Below, piece after piece: positions 34,641 to 44,150 of a DNA stretch of 64,000 nt (positions are counted from its first letter, which is position 1; the number at the start of each line of letters is the position of its first letter). The stretch covers positions 1 to 64,000 of the forward strand of contig JADEWQ010000006.1 of NCBI GenBank assembly GCA_015207585.1, written 5' to 3'. The notes beneath the pieces are model-generated. The model saw only the letters and a list, made by a program, of their open reading frames with translations, was not told where the DNA came from and did no database searches. This DNA is from Pleurocapsales cyanobacterium LEGE 06147. Lineage in GTDB: Bacteria; Cyanobacteriota; Cyanobacteriia; Cyanobacteriales; Xenococcaceae. The position numbers and the translations under genes are program-made.

Positions 34641-34675
34641 ATCTAATTATTTTTGGGAGGTTATCTTTAAAAGCG

Positions 34676-36409
34676 ATGTCCATGCATAGCCAAGACCAGA
34701 ATCTTCTACCTCTAAACGAGCGGCAAATGCAAGCTACCGCGCAACACTCTTCACCTCGCTTGCTTGCTTCCGGGACTACCCGTAAAACCCGTCATTCTGC
34801 TACCATGCTGGGGCTAGCAATATCTATGGGTGCTACTAGCTGGGGATGGTTCTACCAGGCGGAACGGGCAAACGCAGCTACAAGTCAAATATTACCTCAA
34901 GATCCCGTTCTGAGTCACCTAAAGCTAGAGGAAGCTACTTTGTCTGAGAAGAAGCTAGAAAACCCCAAATCGAGCGAAGAAATTGCTGTAATGGGAATCG
35001 GACATCCTCAAAAGCACGATCGATTTCAAGTAGTTAATTGGGCAAGCAAGAGCGATCGCCTCCTAAAACAACAACAAGTTATGCTCCAAAATCTCAAAGC
35101 AAAATGGGAGCAATCAAATACTAGTTTAGAAAAGTTAAAAGCCAAAAACTTCCCGAGCGGTCACGCGACAATCCGTCAGCCAATCTCAAGAGCGCATGCT
35201 CCTTTGACAATTGAAGCTACCCCAACAACAGCTATCCCTCAATTACCTGCTCTAACAGCACCCCAAACGATTCAAGACAATGAGCGACAAATTTATCAAG
35301 TCCGAGAAGGAGATACAGTAGAGATAATTGCTCGTCGCTACAACACTACTCGCGAACGATTGATCGAGGCAAACAAACTCAAAAATCCTGACTTGATTTT
35401 TGTCGCTCAGCAGTTAAAAATTCCAGTAGTTGAACCGAGCAAGAGTCGGAGTAATGACAATCCCTCGAGTATTATTCCATCGCAGCTATCGGAAGATAAA
35501 AACTCAATCCAATTGCAGACAACGGAAGTTTTGCTCGGCAGGAGTCAAACTTTAAGATTTGAGAGAGAGACTACAGCAGTCAGCCAACCGTTTGGCAGAG
35601 CGGATAATGAGTTAGAATCAGCAGCCGAGCTTTATACTGATAAGCTAAGATCCGAAGTAATTGAATTAAGAGAGCAATACCAAAATCAAATCAGAGGCAC
35701 TCGCGACAACAGACAAGCAACATCAATTCAGTTAAGTAACTACGAAACTCCCGATACATCTTCGCTCGTGCCGGTAAGAACCCTACCCAAACTATCTAAT
35801 TTAACAACATCTAAAGAGGCTTTGCTGCCAGCCGAGTTCGATTCGAGTCGCTTCGTTGCCTCGAATTCTGATTCTCCTCAATCACAAGATAGTTTAGTTA
35901 GTACTGCTCCTAGTAGCGTAAAAAACTACAATCAAATGTTTCGCATTCCCGTAGGAGAATCCGTTGCGCCAGAACTTCCTCCCCTATCTTCTCCCGATCG
36001 ATATTTACCAGGTGGCACTTCTTCTCAGTTTGATGGTTACATATGGCCGAGTGTAGGCGTATTTACTTCTGGTTATGGCTGGCGTTGGGGACGAATGCAT
36101 CGAGGTATAGATATTGCTGGACCTATTGGTACTCCAATTGTTGCAGCAGCGCCTGGGGAAGTTATTTCTGCTGGTTGGAGTTCTGGCGGCTATGGCAACT
36201 TAGTAGAGATCGAGCATGGGGATGGTAGCGTTACTCTCTATGCCCATAACAATAAAATTCTAGTGCGTCGCGGTCAATGGGTAGAACAAGGTGAACAGAT
36301 AGCAGAAATGGGCAGCACCGGATATAGTACCGGTCCTCATCTTCATTTTGAAATTCGCCCTGATGGGCAAACTACTGCTAATCCCATAGCCTATCTACCC
36401 AAAAATTAG
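34676..36409 (+). CDS. LysM plus M23 metallopeptidase (murein hydrolase/activator)
   Basis: From the ATG at 34676 (preceded by GGGAGG at 34655) the protein has 577 residues; an open extension to 34532 would translate a repeat. A membrane/signal segment lies near residues 45-65 (TMLGLAISMGATSWGWF). A LysM domain lies at about 205-250 (IYQVREGDTVEIIARRYNTTRERLIEAN). The M23 domain is at the C-terminus (MHRGIDIAGPIGTPIVAAAPGEV; LYAHNN; GPHLHFEIRPDG), with the zinc ligands His/Asp and HxH present. Between them is a disordered Ser/Pro/Gln-rich linker. It probably cuts cross-links in peptidoglycan or activates an amidase during division. The metal ligands suggest an active enzyme. Confidence 0.92.
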   Translation: MSMHSQDQNLLPLNERQMQATAQHSSPRLLASGTTRKTRHSATMLGLAISMGATSWGWFYQAERANAATSQILPQDPVLSHLKLEEATLSEKKLENPKSSEEIAVMGIGHPQKHDRFQVVNWASKSDRLLKQQQVMLQNLKAKWEQSNTSLEKLKAKNFPSGHATIRQPISRAHAPLTIEATPTTAIPQLPALTAPQTIQDNERQIYQVREGDTVEIIARRYNTTRERLIEANKLKNPDLIFVAQQLKIPVVEPSKSRSNDNPSSIIPSQLSEDKNSIQLQTTEVLLGRSQTLRFERETTAVSQPFGRADNELESAAELYTDKLRSEVIELREQYQNQIRGTRDNRQATSIQLSNYETPDTSSLVPVRTLPKLSNLTTSKEALLPAEFDSSRFVASNSDSPQSQDSLVSTAPSSVKNYNQMFRIPVGESVAPELPPLSSPDRYLPGGTSSQFDGYIWPSVGVFTSGYGWRWGRMHRGIDIAGPIGTPIVAAAPGEVISAGWSSGGYGNLVEIEHGDGSVTLYAHNNKILVRRGQWVEQGEQIAEMGSTGYSTGPHLHFEIRPDGQTTANPIAYLPKN

Positions 36410-36589
36410 TCGAGCTAACTGGAAGATCGAGGTATTTACCTACAGCGATCGCCTAAGCAGATACTATTGAGTCATGTGCTTGGGCAGGGTACATATGTTT
36501 CGGTTTCAGAATAGAGAGAAAACAAAAAAGCTTAATTTTGCCACATTTTTGTTATAAAATAAAAAAACGTGAAAAAGTTAACCAAGTAA

Positions 36590-36663
36590 GGCTCAGTAGC
36601 TCAGTTGGTCAGAGCAGGGGACTCATAAGCCCAAGGTCGAGTGTTCAAATCACTCCTGAGCCA
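36590..36663 (+). tRNA. tRNA-Met (anticodon CAT)
   Basis: A 74-nt cloverleaf: acceptor GGCTCAG/CTGAGCC, D stem GCTC/GAGC, loop CTCATAA with anticodon CAT, T arm GAGTG-TTCAAAT-CACTC, discriminator A. No CCA is encoded. The sequence resembles the elongator Met tRNA of cyanobacteria rather than fMet or the lysidine-modified tRNA-Ile. In the anticodon stem GGGGA faces GCCCA, so only the three middle pairs form; the outer and inner pairs are mismatched. Confidence 0.9.
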
Positions 36664-36859
36664 TTTAAGAGAATCCTCTCTCAGTCTTATAATTTCCCTA
36701 CTGTATGCAGTTGCTATCCCTGAATGCTTGAAGGCATTGATATACCGCAGAATTAAACAAGTTCTTAAATAGAAAACACATTCTATCTATTTCTTTAAAG
36801 TGCTGGTGATTGGGTTTAATTATAGTTTATTAAGCAAAACTTTTAGATAATTAAAACCT

Positions 36860-36960
36860 AGGTAGGCGCAGCACAAGGTGTGCGTAGCGATCGACCTTCG
36901 CCATTCAATGTAAAAAACCTACTTTTGTAAGGTCGTAAGACGGCGAAGTACCTTGAACTC
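36860..36960. repeat. GC-rich repeat upstream of groESL
   Basis: ggtaggcgcagcacaaggtgtgcgtagcgatcgaccttcgcc and ggtcgtaagacggcgaagtacct contain inverted words (gcgcagcac/gtgtgcgt; gaccttcgcc/ggcgaag..). The 482-bp gap between the tRNA and groES holds this block, the CIRCE operator and no gene. Confidence 0.55.
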
Positions 36961-37032
36961 TCCTACTTTCCTTACTGGTACGGTAAACCGCACTGAGAAA
37001 ATAGTTGCCATTTACTATAGTATTTGGCTAAA

Positions 37033-37059
37033 TTAGCACTCGGAAGGTGAGAGTGCTAA
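37033..37059 (+). promoter_or_regulatory. CIRCE operator (HrcA binding site) of groESL
   Basis: TTAGCACTC-N9-GAGTGCTAA is a perfect match to the CIRCE consensus, 87 bp before the groES start. HrcA binds it and represses the operon at normal temperature; HrcA itself needs GroEL to fold, which gives feedback. Confidence 0.96.
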
Positions 37060-37145
37060 ACTTAAGCAGCTAACTCTAACTACCTCATCCAAAAAAACTT
37101 GTATTTGGAAGATACACGCTCACTCATCTGGAGGATTGTATACAT

Positions 37146-37457
37146 ATGGCAGCTATTACCATCAACGTTTCAACCGTTAAGCCTTTGGGCGATCGCGTCT
37201 TCGTTAAAGTAAGTGCTTCTGAAGAAAAAACTGCTGGTGGCATTCTCTTGCCCGATACTGCTAAAGAGAAGCCTCAAGTAGGAGAAGTAGTTGCTGTAGG
37301 ACCAGGAAAACGTAACGATGACGGTAGCTACACTGCTCCCGAAGTAAAGGTAGGGGATAAAGTTCTCTACTCCAAATACGCCGGTACCGACATCAAACTC
37401 GGTGGCGATGATTACGTGCTGTTGTCAGAAAAAGACATCCTCGCAGCAGTTGCCTAA
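37146..37457 (+). CDS. groES: Co-chaperonin GroES
   Basis: The 103-residue Gro[47 protein letters not shown], then [32 protein letters not shown]. The mobile loop ([12 protein letters not shown]) that contacts GroEL is intact. It caps the GroEL chamber in ATP-dependent folding. A strong ribosome-binding site (GGAGG) lies 12 bp before the ATG. It is the first gene of the CIRCE-controlled groES-groEL operon; groEL follows 79 bp later. Confidence 0.98.
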   Translation: MAAITINVSTVKPLGDRVFVKVSASEEKTAGGILLPDTAKEKPQVGEVVAVGPGKRNDDGSYTAPEVKVGDKVLYSKYAGTDIKLGGDDYVLLSEKDILAAVA

Positions 37458-37536
37458 ATAAATTTTGATAATCAATTTTGCCCATACAGAACATCTGAGC
37501 TAACAAACTTATAAAAAGGAAGACAAGGACGTACCT

Positions 37537-39162
37537 ATGGCTAAATCAATTATCTACAACGACGAAGCACGTCGCGCGCTAGAAAGAGGAATCGATCTGT
37601 TAGCAGAATCTGTTGCTGTTACCCTCGGACCTAAAGGACGTAACGTTGTTCTCGAAAAGAAATTTGGCGCACCTCAAATCGTCAACGATGGGGTGACTAT
37701 TGCCAAAGAAATTGAATTAGAAGATCACATCGAGAATACTGGTGTCTCTCTAATTCGTCAAGCTGCTTCTAAAACTAATGATGTTGCTGGAGACGGTACT
37801 ACAACCGCTACTGTTTTAGCTCACGCTATCGTTAAAGAGGGTTTGCGCAACGTAGCTGCTGGTGCCAATCCTATCGCTCTCAAGCGCGGTATCGATAAAG
37901 CTACTGAATTTTTAGTTGGTAAAATCGCCGAACACGCCAAACAAGTAGAAGACTCTAAGGCGATCGCTCAGGTAGGTTCTATCTCTGCAGGCAACGACGA
38001 AGAAGTCGGTAAAATGATTGCCGAAGCGATGGACAAAGTAGGTAAGGAAGGCGTTATTTCCCTCGAAGAAGGTAAGTCCATGACTACCGAATTGGAAATT
38101 ACCGAGGGTATGCGCTTCGACAAGGGTTATATTTCTCCGTACTTCGTTACCGATACCGAGCGTATGGAAGCCGTTCTCGACGAGCCTTTCATCCTAATTA
38201 CCGATAAAAAAATTACTCTCGTACAAGACCTAGTCCCTATCCTCGAACAAGTTGCTCGTCAAGGCAAACCCTTGATGATCATCGCGGAAGACATTGAAAA
38301 AGAAGCATTGGCAACTCTAGTAGTCAACCGCCTGCGCGGTGTACTCAATGTAGCTGCTGTAAAAGCTCCTGGATTTGGTGATCGCCGCAAACAAATGCTT
38401 GAAGATATCGCTGTTCTTACTGGCGGTCAAGTCATTTCCGAAGATGCTGGTTTGAAGCTGGACAACACCAAAGTTGAGATGCTGGGTAGAGCTCGCCGCA
38501 TCACCATTACCAAGGACAACACTACCATTGTTGCTGAAGGTAACGAACAAGCAGTTAAAGCTCGTTGCGAACAAATCCGTCGTCAAATCGACGAAACTGA
38601 ATCCTCCTACGACAAAGAAAAACTGCAAGAGCGTCTGGCTAAATTAGCTGGTGGGGTAGCGGTTATTAAAGTGGGTGCCGCTACCGAAACCGAAATGAAA
38701 GACCGCAAGCTCCGCTTAGAAGACGCAATTAATGCCACCAAAGCAGCTGTAGAAGAAGGTATCGTTCCCGGCGGCGGTACTACCCTAGCTCACTTAGCTC
38801 CTCAACTAGAAGAATGGGCTAATAACAATCTCAAAGATGAAGGTTTGACCGGAGCAATGATCGTTGCTCGCGCTCTAAGTGCTCCCCTGAAGCGTATTGC
38901 TGAAAATGCCGGTCAAAACGGTGCAGTAATTGCCGAGCGTGTTAAAGAAAAACCCTTCGATGTTGGTTACAACGCTGTTACCAATGATTTTGAAGATATG
39001 TTTGAAGCTGGTATCGTTGACCCAGCAAAAGTAACTCGCTCTGCATTGCAAAATGCTGCTTCGATCGCGGGAATGGTTTTAACCACAGAGTGCATTGTTG
39101 TCGATAAGCCCGAGAAGGAAAAAGCACCTGCTGCTCCTGGCGGTGGTGACTTTGACTATTAA
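37537..39162 (+). CDS. groEL: Chaperonin GroEL (GroEL1 type)
   Basis: The complete 541-residue GroEL has [32 protein letters not shown] (nucleotide pocket), [14 protein letters not shown] with the catalytic Asp, and the apical and second equatorial domains. It ends in GGGDFDY, without the long GGM-repeat tail of E. coli. Linkage to groES and a CIRCE site marks it as the heat-regulated GroEL1, not the solitary GroEL2 of cyanobacteria. It folds newly made and heat-damaged proteins, Rubisco among them. A strong terminator follows. Confidence 0.98.
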   Translation: MAKSIIYNDEARRALERGIDLLAESVAVTLGPKGRNVVLEKKFGAPQIVNDGVTIAKEIELEDHIENTGVSLIRQAASKTNDVAGDGTTTATVLAHAIVKEGLRNVAAGANPIALKRGIDKATEFLVGKIAEHAKQVEDSKAIAQVGSISAGNDEEVGKMIAEAMDKVGKEGVISLEEGKSMTTELEITEGMRFDKGYISPYFVTDTERMEAVLDEPFILITDKKITLVQDLVPILEQVARQGKPLMIIAEDIEKEALATLVVNRLRGVLNVAAVKAPGFGDRRKQMLEDIAVLTGGQVISEDAGLKLDNTKVEMLGRARRITITKDNTTIVAEGNEQAVKARCEQIRRQIDETESSYDKEKLQERLAKLAGGVAVIKVGAATETEMKDRKLRLEDAINATKAAVEEGIVPGGGTTLAHLAPQLEEWANNNLKDEGLTGAMIVARALSAPLKRIAENAGQNGAVIAERVKEKPFDVGYNAVTNDFEDMFEAGIVDPAKVTRSALQNAASIAGMVLTTECIVVDKPEKEKAPAAPGGGDFDY

Positions 39163-39196
39163 TTTCTCTTCTCCAAGTCACTTATCTATCTAGATA

Positions 39197-39230
39197 AAAA
39201 TAGCTGCCCTTCCAAGGGGCAGCTATTTTT
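39197..39230 (+). terminator. Rho-independent terminator of groESL
   Basis: AAAAATAGCTGCCC-ttccaa-GGGGCAGCTATTTTTT: a 14-bp stem with T run, 35 bp after the groEL stop. Confidence 0.95.
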
Positions 39231-39284
39231 TGCTTTTACTTACACCAAATTGCTAAATATCTGCTATAAATTAATCTCTGTAAG

Positions 39285-39368
39285 GGCTCAGGCGCGCGCG
39301 GTTTTCTACCCCCCCACTACGCGCAGCGGCAGGGTCTCGGAGCGAGCGAACCTCTGTGCCCTTACAAA
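39285..39368. repeat. GC-rich repeat flanked by gtaagggc / gccctta
   Basis: The block is bounded by the inverted words gtaagggct and gtgccctta and contains ggcgcgcgcgg, actacgcgcagcggcagggtctcggagcgagcgaacctc. The last words recur almost exactly at the left edge of the window (gcggagcgaacctc, 116-129), which supports a shared repeat family. Confidence 0.65.
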
Positions 39369-39424
39369 ATATTATGTTGCAACTAAAAAACAAATTGATA
39401 TTACTTAAATTAATAGCCGATATC

Positions 39425-40057
39425 TCAATCAAATCCTATTTTTTTTTGGTTCTTTAACAACGTAAAAATTTGACGAGAAATGACTGGATGTCGCTTTCGC
39501 ATAATGGGTTCTATTTCATATAGTTCGACGTTTTCTTTAAAGTCGGAGCTGTTTTCATCCTTAACCCAAATATTATTTCCAATTATTTGTGCAACTATGT
39601 ATTCGCCTTCTTTATTAAACCTATTTAGCTTTACCTTATCGCCAACTTTAGGTTGATAAGTTATTACAGGATTTGCAGGTGCTATCTCTTGAATTTCAGC
39701 GTTTAAATTTGTTCCAATTACTTTACTTCCTGGCGTTAATTTAAGACACCAAGTTTCAAAATTTTTTTCAGTCATTTTTAAATTTTCCCATTCAGTGCTA
39801 TCATGAGGTTTTAAAAATGTAAATATAGAAGCATTTTTTTGATTTTCCTTATTTAGTTTTTGCTCATACTTTGTTCTAGCATCAATGGCTTGTTTCTTAA
39901 CTTCTTCGCAATTATTGTTTACTTCGCTAAATTCAACTTCCCTCTCTAAATTATTGAATAAAAATCCTAAAAAACTAATAATTATTCGTCCACCCAAAAG
40001 AAATAAGATTAAAAGTAATAACCAATTTTTGTTGATAAATGATTTTACTTGTTTCAT
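39425..40057 (-). CDS. Single-pass membrane protein, unknown
   Basis: The protein has 210 residues with a hydrophobic segment at about 11-34 (NWLLLLILFLLGGRIIISFLGFLF). It is followed by a Lys/Glu-rich, Cys-containing region (NNNCEEVKKQAIDARTKYEQKLNKENQK) and a small beta-rich domain (YQPKVGDKVKLNRFNKEGEYIVAQIIGNNIWVKDE) resembling an SH3- or KOW-like barrel. The gene is AT-rich compared with its neighbours, and no family name applies. It stands alone between groEL and a long gap. Confidence 0.6.
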   Translation of the reverse strand: MKQVKSFINKNWLLLLILFLLGGRIIISFLGFLFNNLEREVEFSEVNNNCEEVKKQAIDARTKYEQKLNKENQKNASIFTFLKPHDSTEWENLKMTEKNFETWCLKLTPGSKVIGTNLNAEIQEIAPANPVITYQPKVGDKVKLNRFNKEGEYIVAQIIGNNIWVKDENSSDFKENVELYEIEPIMRKRHPVISRQIFTLLKNQKKIGFD

Positions 40058-40764
40058 TTTTTCCTTCTCCTATCTCGAATATATTAAGAAGTCAATTGGT
40101 TAACTTCCATGAAATGGACTAGAAATCCTCGCTTTTAGCCCTGACATCAAACTCCTCTGGCTATGGTTTATCCTGTATTCTGTTTTTGCGCCTGTGACTT
40201 CGGTTGTATTACTCATGTTTCAATTTTTGTTGTCGGGATTGCATATAAATTAGGTTCGCTTGTAAGGAGTTAAAGTTTGTGTCCTGATTGGGATAGGATC
40301 GAGCTGTGATAATGCACTAACATATTTTGCAATACCATATATCTTTGCTGATAGATATGAATAAGATAGAAGCAAATGCTTATATCCAACAACTGATAAG
40401 CTAATTGCGCTGATAGGCTTTTCAAATAAAGCATGAGAAAATACAAAAATAATACAACGAAAAACTCTTATCTGTAGGGCTTTTGGTAGAATACGCCAGT
40501 AAATAAACAGGTGCGTCGGGAATTGAAGAAAAAATTAATCTTCAAGTTTAACTAAATTTACTCTGGCAACATCCCAGACAACGCTATTGATGCTGAAATA
40601 GTGAAGTTGATCGGGAATTACCCATCTTAAAAGTAGTTAAAACCTCATTAGCTAATCAGCCAACTTTTACTATTCTAAAAATAGAGGTAAACAGTTAAAT
40701 GAATAAGCCTCAATAAAGAATAAGAAAAAATAAGCAAAAAATTTTCCTTAAGGAGGTAACGAAT
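40058..40764. other. 707-bp intergenic region upstream of hspA
   Basis: No gene can be supported. Frames of 35-40 codons occur on both strands (for example 40216 to 40100, minus) but lack ribosome-binding sites. From about 40490 to 40660 the sequence has a coding-like texture broken by stops in all frames (LLWQHPRQR-like), perhaps an old gene remnant. No CIRCE-like element was found before hspA, which has a strong AAGGAGG ribosome-binding site. Confidence 0.5.
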
Positions 40765-41205
40765 ATGCCTTTAATTCGTTGGGAGCCTTTTCGAGAAATT
40801 GATACCCTACAAAGGGAAATGAATCGCTTGTTTGACAGTCTTGGTACTCCGAGTTCCGATCGAGAACAAGTAAGTCTGGGATTTGTACCTCCAGCAGAAA
40901 TGACCGAAACTGCCGATGCTGTCCATCTCAGACTAGAAATCCCTGGTATGGAAGCTAAGGATTTGAATATTGAAGTAACTGCCGAATCCGTTGCTATTAG
41001 CGGTGAACGTAAGGAAGAAACCAAAACAGAAGAAAAAGGAATGACTCGTAGTGAATTTCGTTACGGTCAATTCCGTCGGGTAATTCCTTTGCCAACCCGC
41101 ATTGACAATCAAAATGTTAGAGCAGAATACAAAAATGGTATTTTGAAGCTTGAATTACCAAAAGCCGAAGAAGAAAAACACAAAGTTGTTAAGGTTAATC
41201 TCTGA
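40765..41205 (+). CDS. hspA: Small heat-shock protein Hsp20/HspA
   Basis: This 146-residue alpha-crystallin-type chaperone starts MPLIRWEPFREIDTLQREMNRLFDSL. The core domain runs from PAEMTETADAVHLRLEIPGMEAKDLNIEVTAESVAISGER to the conserved GILKLELPKAEE, and the I-x-V-like end reads KVVKVNL. HspA binds unfolding proteins and thylakoid membranes during heat and light stress in cyanobacteria. The ribosome-binding site AAGGAGG lies 8 bp before the ATG. A terminator hairpin follows about 100 bp after the stop. Confidence 0.96.
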   Translation: MPLIRWEPFREIDTLQREMNRLFDSLGTPSSDREQVSLGFVPPAEMTETADAVHLRLEIPGMEAKDLNIEVTAESVAISGERKEETKTEEKGMTRSEFRYGQFRRVIPLPTRIDNQNVRAEYKNGILKLELPKAEEEKHKVVKVNL

Positions 41206-41302
41206 CAATAGAAAATAAAAAGATTGGTGTAGTAGACACCAAATGTACTCTTAACAACTGGATTTTAGTTTCCGATCTTTAGCCTTTCCAATAGACCTTT
41301 GC

Positions 41303-41333
41303 AAGGTGCGTTAAAGTAAACATAACGCACCCT
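41303..41333. terminator. Hairpin between hspA and the convergent ylqF
   Basis: AAGGTGCGTTA-aagtaaaca-TAACGCACCCTT forms a 9-bp GC-containing stem with T-rich sequence on the plus-strand 3' side (cccttcttatt). Confidence 0.7.
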
Positions 41334-41375
41334 TCTTATTGAAGAAGTAATAAATTGTCATGTACTCAAATTCGA

Positions 41376-42224
41376 TTATCGATCTTTTGGAGGAAATTCT
41401 AAGGGAATCGCTCCCAGGACACCTTTACGAAAATCGTTCAGTAGTTGACAGGCTGCTCTTTCTTTATCTTCCTGAAAAAGTTTCATACCGAGACTATGAA
41501 TGTAAGCTTCTCCAGTTAGAGAGAGGGTATCTAAATGATAGCGCGACTCTAATACCGAGCTAAAATGTAATTTTACTAGTAAATCTACTAAAGCGGCGGC
41601 TACTCTTTGATTATCATAAGCTGCTTCTCCAATGTCATCGCAAATAGCCAGCTTAATTGCATCCTCTTGCTTCTCCAGTTTTCCAGGAATTACTCCAGGA
41701 GCGTCTAAAAGCTCAATTTCTTTAGAAATTTTTACCCATTGTAATTGACGAGTGACTCCTGGACGGCGAGCACTAACTACAGCTTTCCGACCCACTAAAC
41801 GATTGATCAAAGCGGATTTACCTACATTGGGAAAACCAATGACGACAGCACGGACTGGACGGGAACGCATACCGCGATCGCGTCGCCGTTGATTCATTGT
41901 TTCTCCTGCCGCTTGTGCTGCGCGCTTAAGTTCTTGAATGCCTTTACCCTGTTTGGCGTTAGTAAAATAAGGTTTATCTCCTCTTGCTCTATACCATTCC
42001 AGCCATTCTTGCCGCGTTTTGTCTGGAATCATATCTACTCGGTTGAATACTTGTATCCTAGGTTTATCTCCAATCCATTCAGCTACTTGAGGATGATGAG
42101 AAGCCAATGGAATTCTTGCATCTAATACTTCCAGCACCACATCAACTCGCTTGAGTTGTTCTTTGAGTTGCCGTTCTGCCTTGGCAATGTGACCGGGATA
42201 CCATTGAATCGAGGGAGAAGTCAT
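41376..42224 (-). CDS. ylqF: Ribosome biogenesis GTPase YlqF/RbgA
   Basis: The ATG at 42224 (MTSPSIQWYPGHIAKAERQLKEQL) fits the family start; the upstream extension comes from repeat DNA. The protein has 282 residues. Circularly permuted GTPase motifs occur in the expected order: FNRVDM (G4), FTNAKQGKG (G5), IGFPNVGKSALIN (G1), GVTRQLQW (G2) and LLDAPGVI (G3). A helical RNA-binding C-terminal domain follows. It acts in late assembly of the 50S subunit. It is convergent with hspA. Confidence 0.95.
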   Translation of the reverse strand: MTSPSIQWYPGHIAKAERQLKEQLKRVDVVLEVLDARIPLASHHPQVAEWIGDKPRIQVFNRVDMIPDKTRQEWLEWYRARGDKPYFTNAKQGKGIQELKRAAQAAGETMNQRRRDRGMRSRPVRAVVIGFPNVGKSALINRLVGRKAVVSARRPGVTRQLQWVKISKEIELLDAPGVIPGKLEKQEDAIKLAICDDIGEAAYDNQRVAAALVDLLVKLHFSSVLESRYHLDTLSLTGEAYIHSLGMKLFQEDKERAACQLLNDFRKGVLGAIPLEFPPKDR

Positions 42225-42341
42225 ATAAACAGTGAACAGTGAGCAATTATCAGTCACCAGTCATCAGTTAGATAGTAAACAGTTAGCAATTATCAATTAG
42301 CTAATATTTACCATTTTCTACCTAACACCTGATAACTGTAA
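42225..42341. repeat. AT-rich tandem words (acagtgaacagtgagc, cagtcatcagtt)
   Basis: The gap between ylqF and the SLH gene is built from near-repeats such as aacagtgaacagtgagcaattatcagtcaccagtcatcagttag and cctaacacctgataactg. It is the same class of degenerate repeat as at 33.9 and 62.3 kb and has no reading frame. Confidence 0.55.
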
Positions 42342-43451
42342 TTATGGAGAGGGAACTATGCGATCGGAAGGTATTGCTTCTAGCCGATCGGAGTAAACCA
42401 AAGCCTGGTGAATCATGGCTGTTGCTTCAGCGCGAGTCGCGGGTTCATTGGGTTGAAGACTACTTAAGTTAAATTCGGGACGGTTAATCACTAAACCTGC
42501 TTCTGTAGCTGCTGCAACTTGCTCCCTTGCCCAATCAGGTAGTTGGTCTATATCATCGTAACGTCCTAAAGTTTCCTCCACATTTTGAGTAGGCTGCAAA
42601 TCGAGACCCGAAGCTAGTGCTACCAATACTTGATAACGAGGGATCTCTTGTTCGGGGCGGAAAATATTTCCCGAATATCCTCTCATAAATCCACTACGAA
42701 CTGCTGCGTCAATAGCTGTAGCCATTTCAGTTTCTTGAGAGACATCTTTAAAGTTGATGGTTTCTGAGGTCGGTTGCCGCTCAAAAGCTTGACCGATTAA
42801 ACTGGCCATTTCTGCCCTCGTTATTGGTTTATTAGGTTCAAAGGTATCGTCGGATGAACCTTGGACAAGTTGCCGAGCTGCTAGTGCAGCGATAAAAGGA
42901 TGTGCCCAGTAATTTTCGGGAACATCTTTGAAAGTAAGTGTCAATTCAGTAGGAGGTTTTGGTGGTGCAGAAGGCTCTGTTTCTTGAGGAGTAGTAGCTT
43001 TTGGAGACGTGGGAGTTCCGTTAGCCTGTGGAGGTATTATTGTCGGAGGAATAGCTGGTGTCTTTGTCGTTTCTCTTCCTGTTGTCGTTGGCGGGACAAT
43101 AAGAGGTTGTTCGAGAATAGATCTAGGAGATTCTCTTCTACTCTCAGTGAAAGGAGTGATTCTAGGAGAATCGACTTGTCTTCGAGGTTGTTGCTCTAAT
43201 GGTTCTGATAATGGGGTTCGAGCAACTTCTTCTTGGGTTGGGGGAGTTGTTTGCTCGGTTTCTTCAGTAAGAGCTAGTATTTTTTGCCATTGTTGAGCAA
43301 TTAATCCTACTCTTTTATTACCAAGAGACCAAAATAGAATTGCTCCTATAGTCAAAAAGGCAACAACGACTGCCACCATTTCGTCAAAGTCGAGAATTGG
43401 TTTTTTTGGTGGAGGAGATTGCGGAGGCTCAGAAGGAGAAAAATTAGTCAT
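42342..43451 (-). CDS. Membrane-anchored SLH-domain protein
   Basis: The protein has 369 residues. A transmembrane helix lies at about 27-46 (MVAVVVAFLTIGAILFWSLG) after a Pro-rich N-terminus. A long Pro/Thr/Glu linker (residues 65-175) follows. Three S-layer-homology repeats cover about 175-360: FKDVPENYWAHPFIAALAARQLVQGSSDDTFEPNKPITRAEMASLIGQAF, then FKDVSQETEMATAI..., then YDDIDQLPDWAREQVAAATEAGLV. SLH domains hold proteins to cell-wall polymers, so this could link the inner membrane with the peptidoglycan. Confidence 0.9.
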   Translation of the reverse strand: MTNFSPSEPPQSPPPKKPILDFDEMVAVVVAFLTIGAILFWSLGNKRVGLIAQQWQKILALTEETEQTTPPTQEEVARTPLSEPLEQQPRRQVDSPRITPFTESRRESPRSILEQPLIVPPTTTGRETTKTPAIPPTIIPPQANGTPTSPKATTPQETEPSAPPKPPTELTLTFKDVPENYWAHPFIAALAARQLVQGSSDDTFEPNKPITRAEMASLIGQAFERQPTSETINFKDVSQETEMATAIDAAVRSGFMRGYSGNIFRPEQEIPRYQVLVALASGLDLQPTQNVEETLGRYDDIDQLPDWAREQVAAATEAGLVINRPEFNLSSLQPNEPATRAEATAMIHQALVYSDRLEAIPSDRIVPSP

Positions 43452-43553
43452 GACGCTTGCGCAAGTTTTACGGCAGCACTGCTCACGATTAAATTATAGA
43501 GATAGTTGATAGAAAACCAAAAAATTCTTTTAGCTTCGCAAGCAGATTGATAT

Positions 43554-43946
43554 TTAAGGAACTACTAACACGGGACAAGGAGAAAGGTTAATCACCCGAT
43601 TGGCAACGCTTTCAGACACTTTCTCTTCTGTCAGCCCTAACCCCCTAGATCCCATCACAATTAAGCTCGCATCAATTTCATCGGCGACATCACAAATTGT
43701 AAAAGAGGGAACTCCCTCCCGTTCGATAACTTCTGCTTCGATCCCTTGCTGGACAAATAAAGCTTTCGCTCCCTCAAGCAGTTTTGCCACCTCTGCCTCT
43801 GAACTCATTGTACTTTCTGTTTTCGTTTCCACTACGGATAGTATGACTAGACGACTGTTGTAAGTTTTGACTATATTAGCCACGACATCTGCTGCTTCCC
43901 GAGATTCTCGACTGGCATCTACAGGAAACAAAACTGTTTTAAACAT
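43554..43946 (-). CDS. Universal stress protein (UspA family)
   Basis: The protein has 130 residues from the ATG at 43946 (MFKTVLFPVDASRESREAADVVANIV). The Usp fold ends with the ATP-binding signature GSRGLGLTEEKVSESVANRVINLSPCPVLVVP, matching G-2x-G-9x-[ST]-x-N. Usp proteins respond to starvation and stress and often form dimers. A Shine-Dalgarno AGGGAGG precedes the ATG. The exact role cannot be told from sequence. Confidence 0.93.
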   Translation of the reverse strand: MFKTVLFPVDASRESREAADVVANIVKTYNSRLVILSVVETKTESTMSSEAEVAKLLEGAKALFVQQGIEAEVIEREGVPSFTICDVADEIDASLIVMGSRGLGLTEEKVSESVANRVINLSPCPVLVVP

Positions 43947-44063
43947 AGTTCGCGCCTCCCTAAGTTTTGAGTGGAACATAAAAATTGAACTCTATCGCCA
44001 ATTGCTAGCTCGATCGCTGCCTTATTGACGATCTATCTACAGCTATATATCTAGTTATGCCGC

Positions 44064-44100
44064 AAAAAACCGACTGTTTTCTAAAGTGTACACAGTCGGC
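44064..44100 (-). terminator. Rho-independent terminator of psbY
   Basis: In the minus direction GCCGACTGT-loop-ACAGTCGG is followed by TTTTTT (44069-44064). It stands 51 bp downstream of the psbY stop. Confidence 0.85.
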
Positions 44101-44150
44101 TTCCCCAAAAGACTAATGAAAGATAATTTTCTGCTTATCTTTATACTAGT

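Noticed and set aside
34532-34675. N-terminal extension of the M23 peptidase from a TTG
   Set aside because: It would translate a dispersed GC-rich repeat; the ATG at 34676 after GGGAGG is a better start.
40100-40216. 38-codon minus-strand ORF
   Set aside because: No ribosome-binding site, no known motif, and it lies in a long gene-free stretch.
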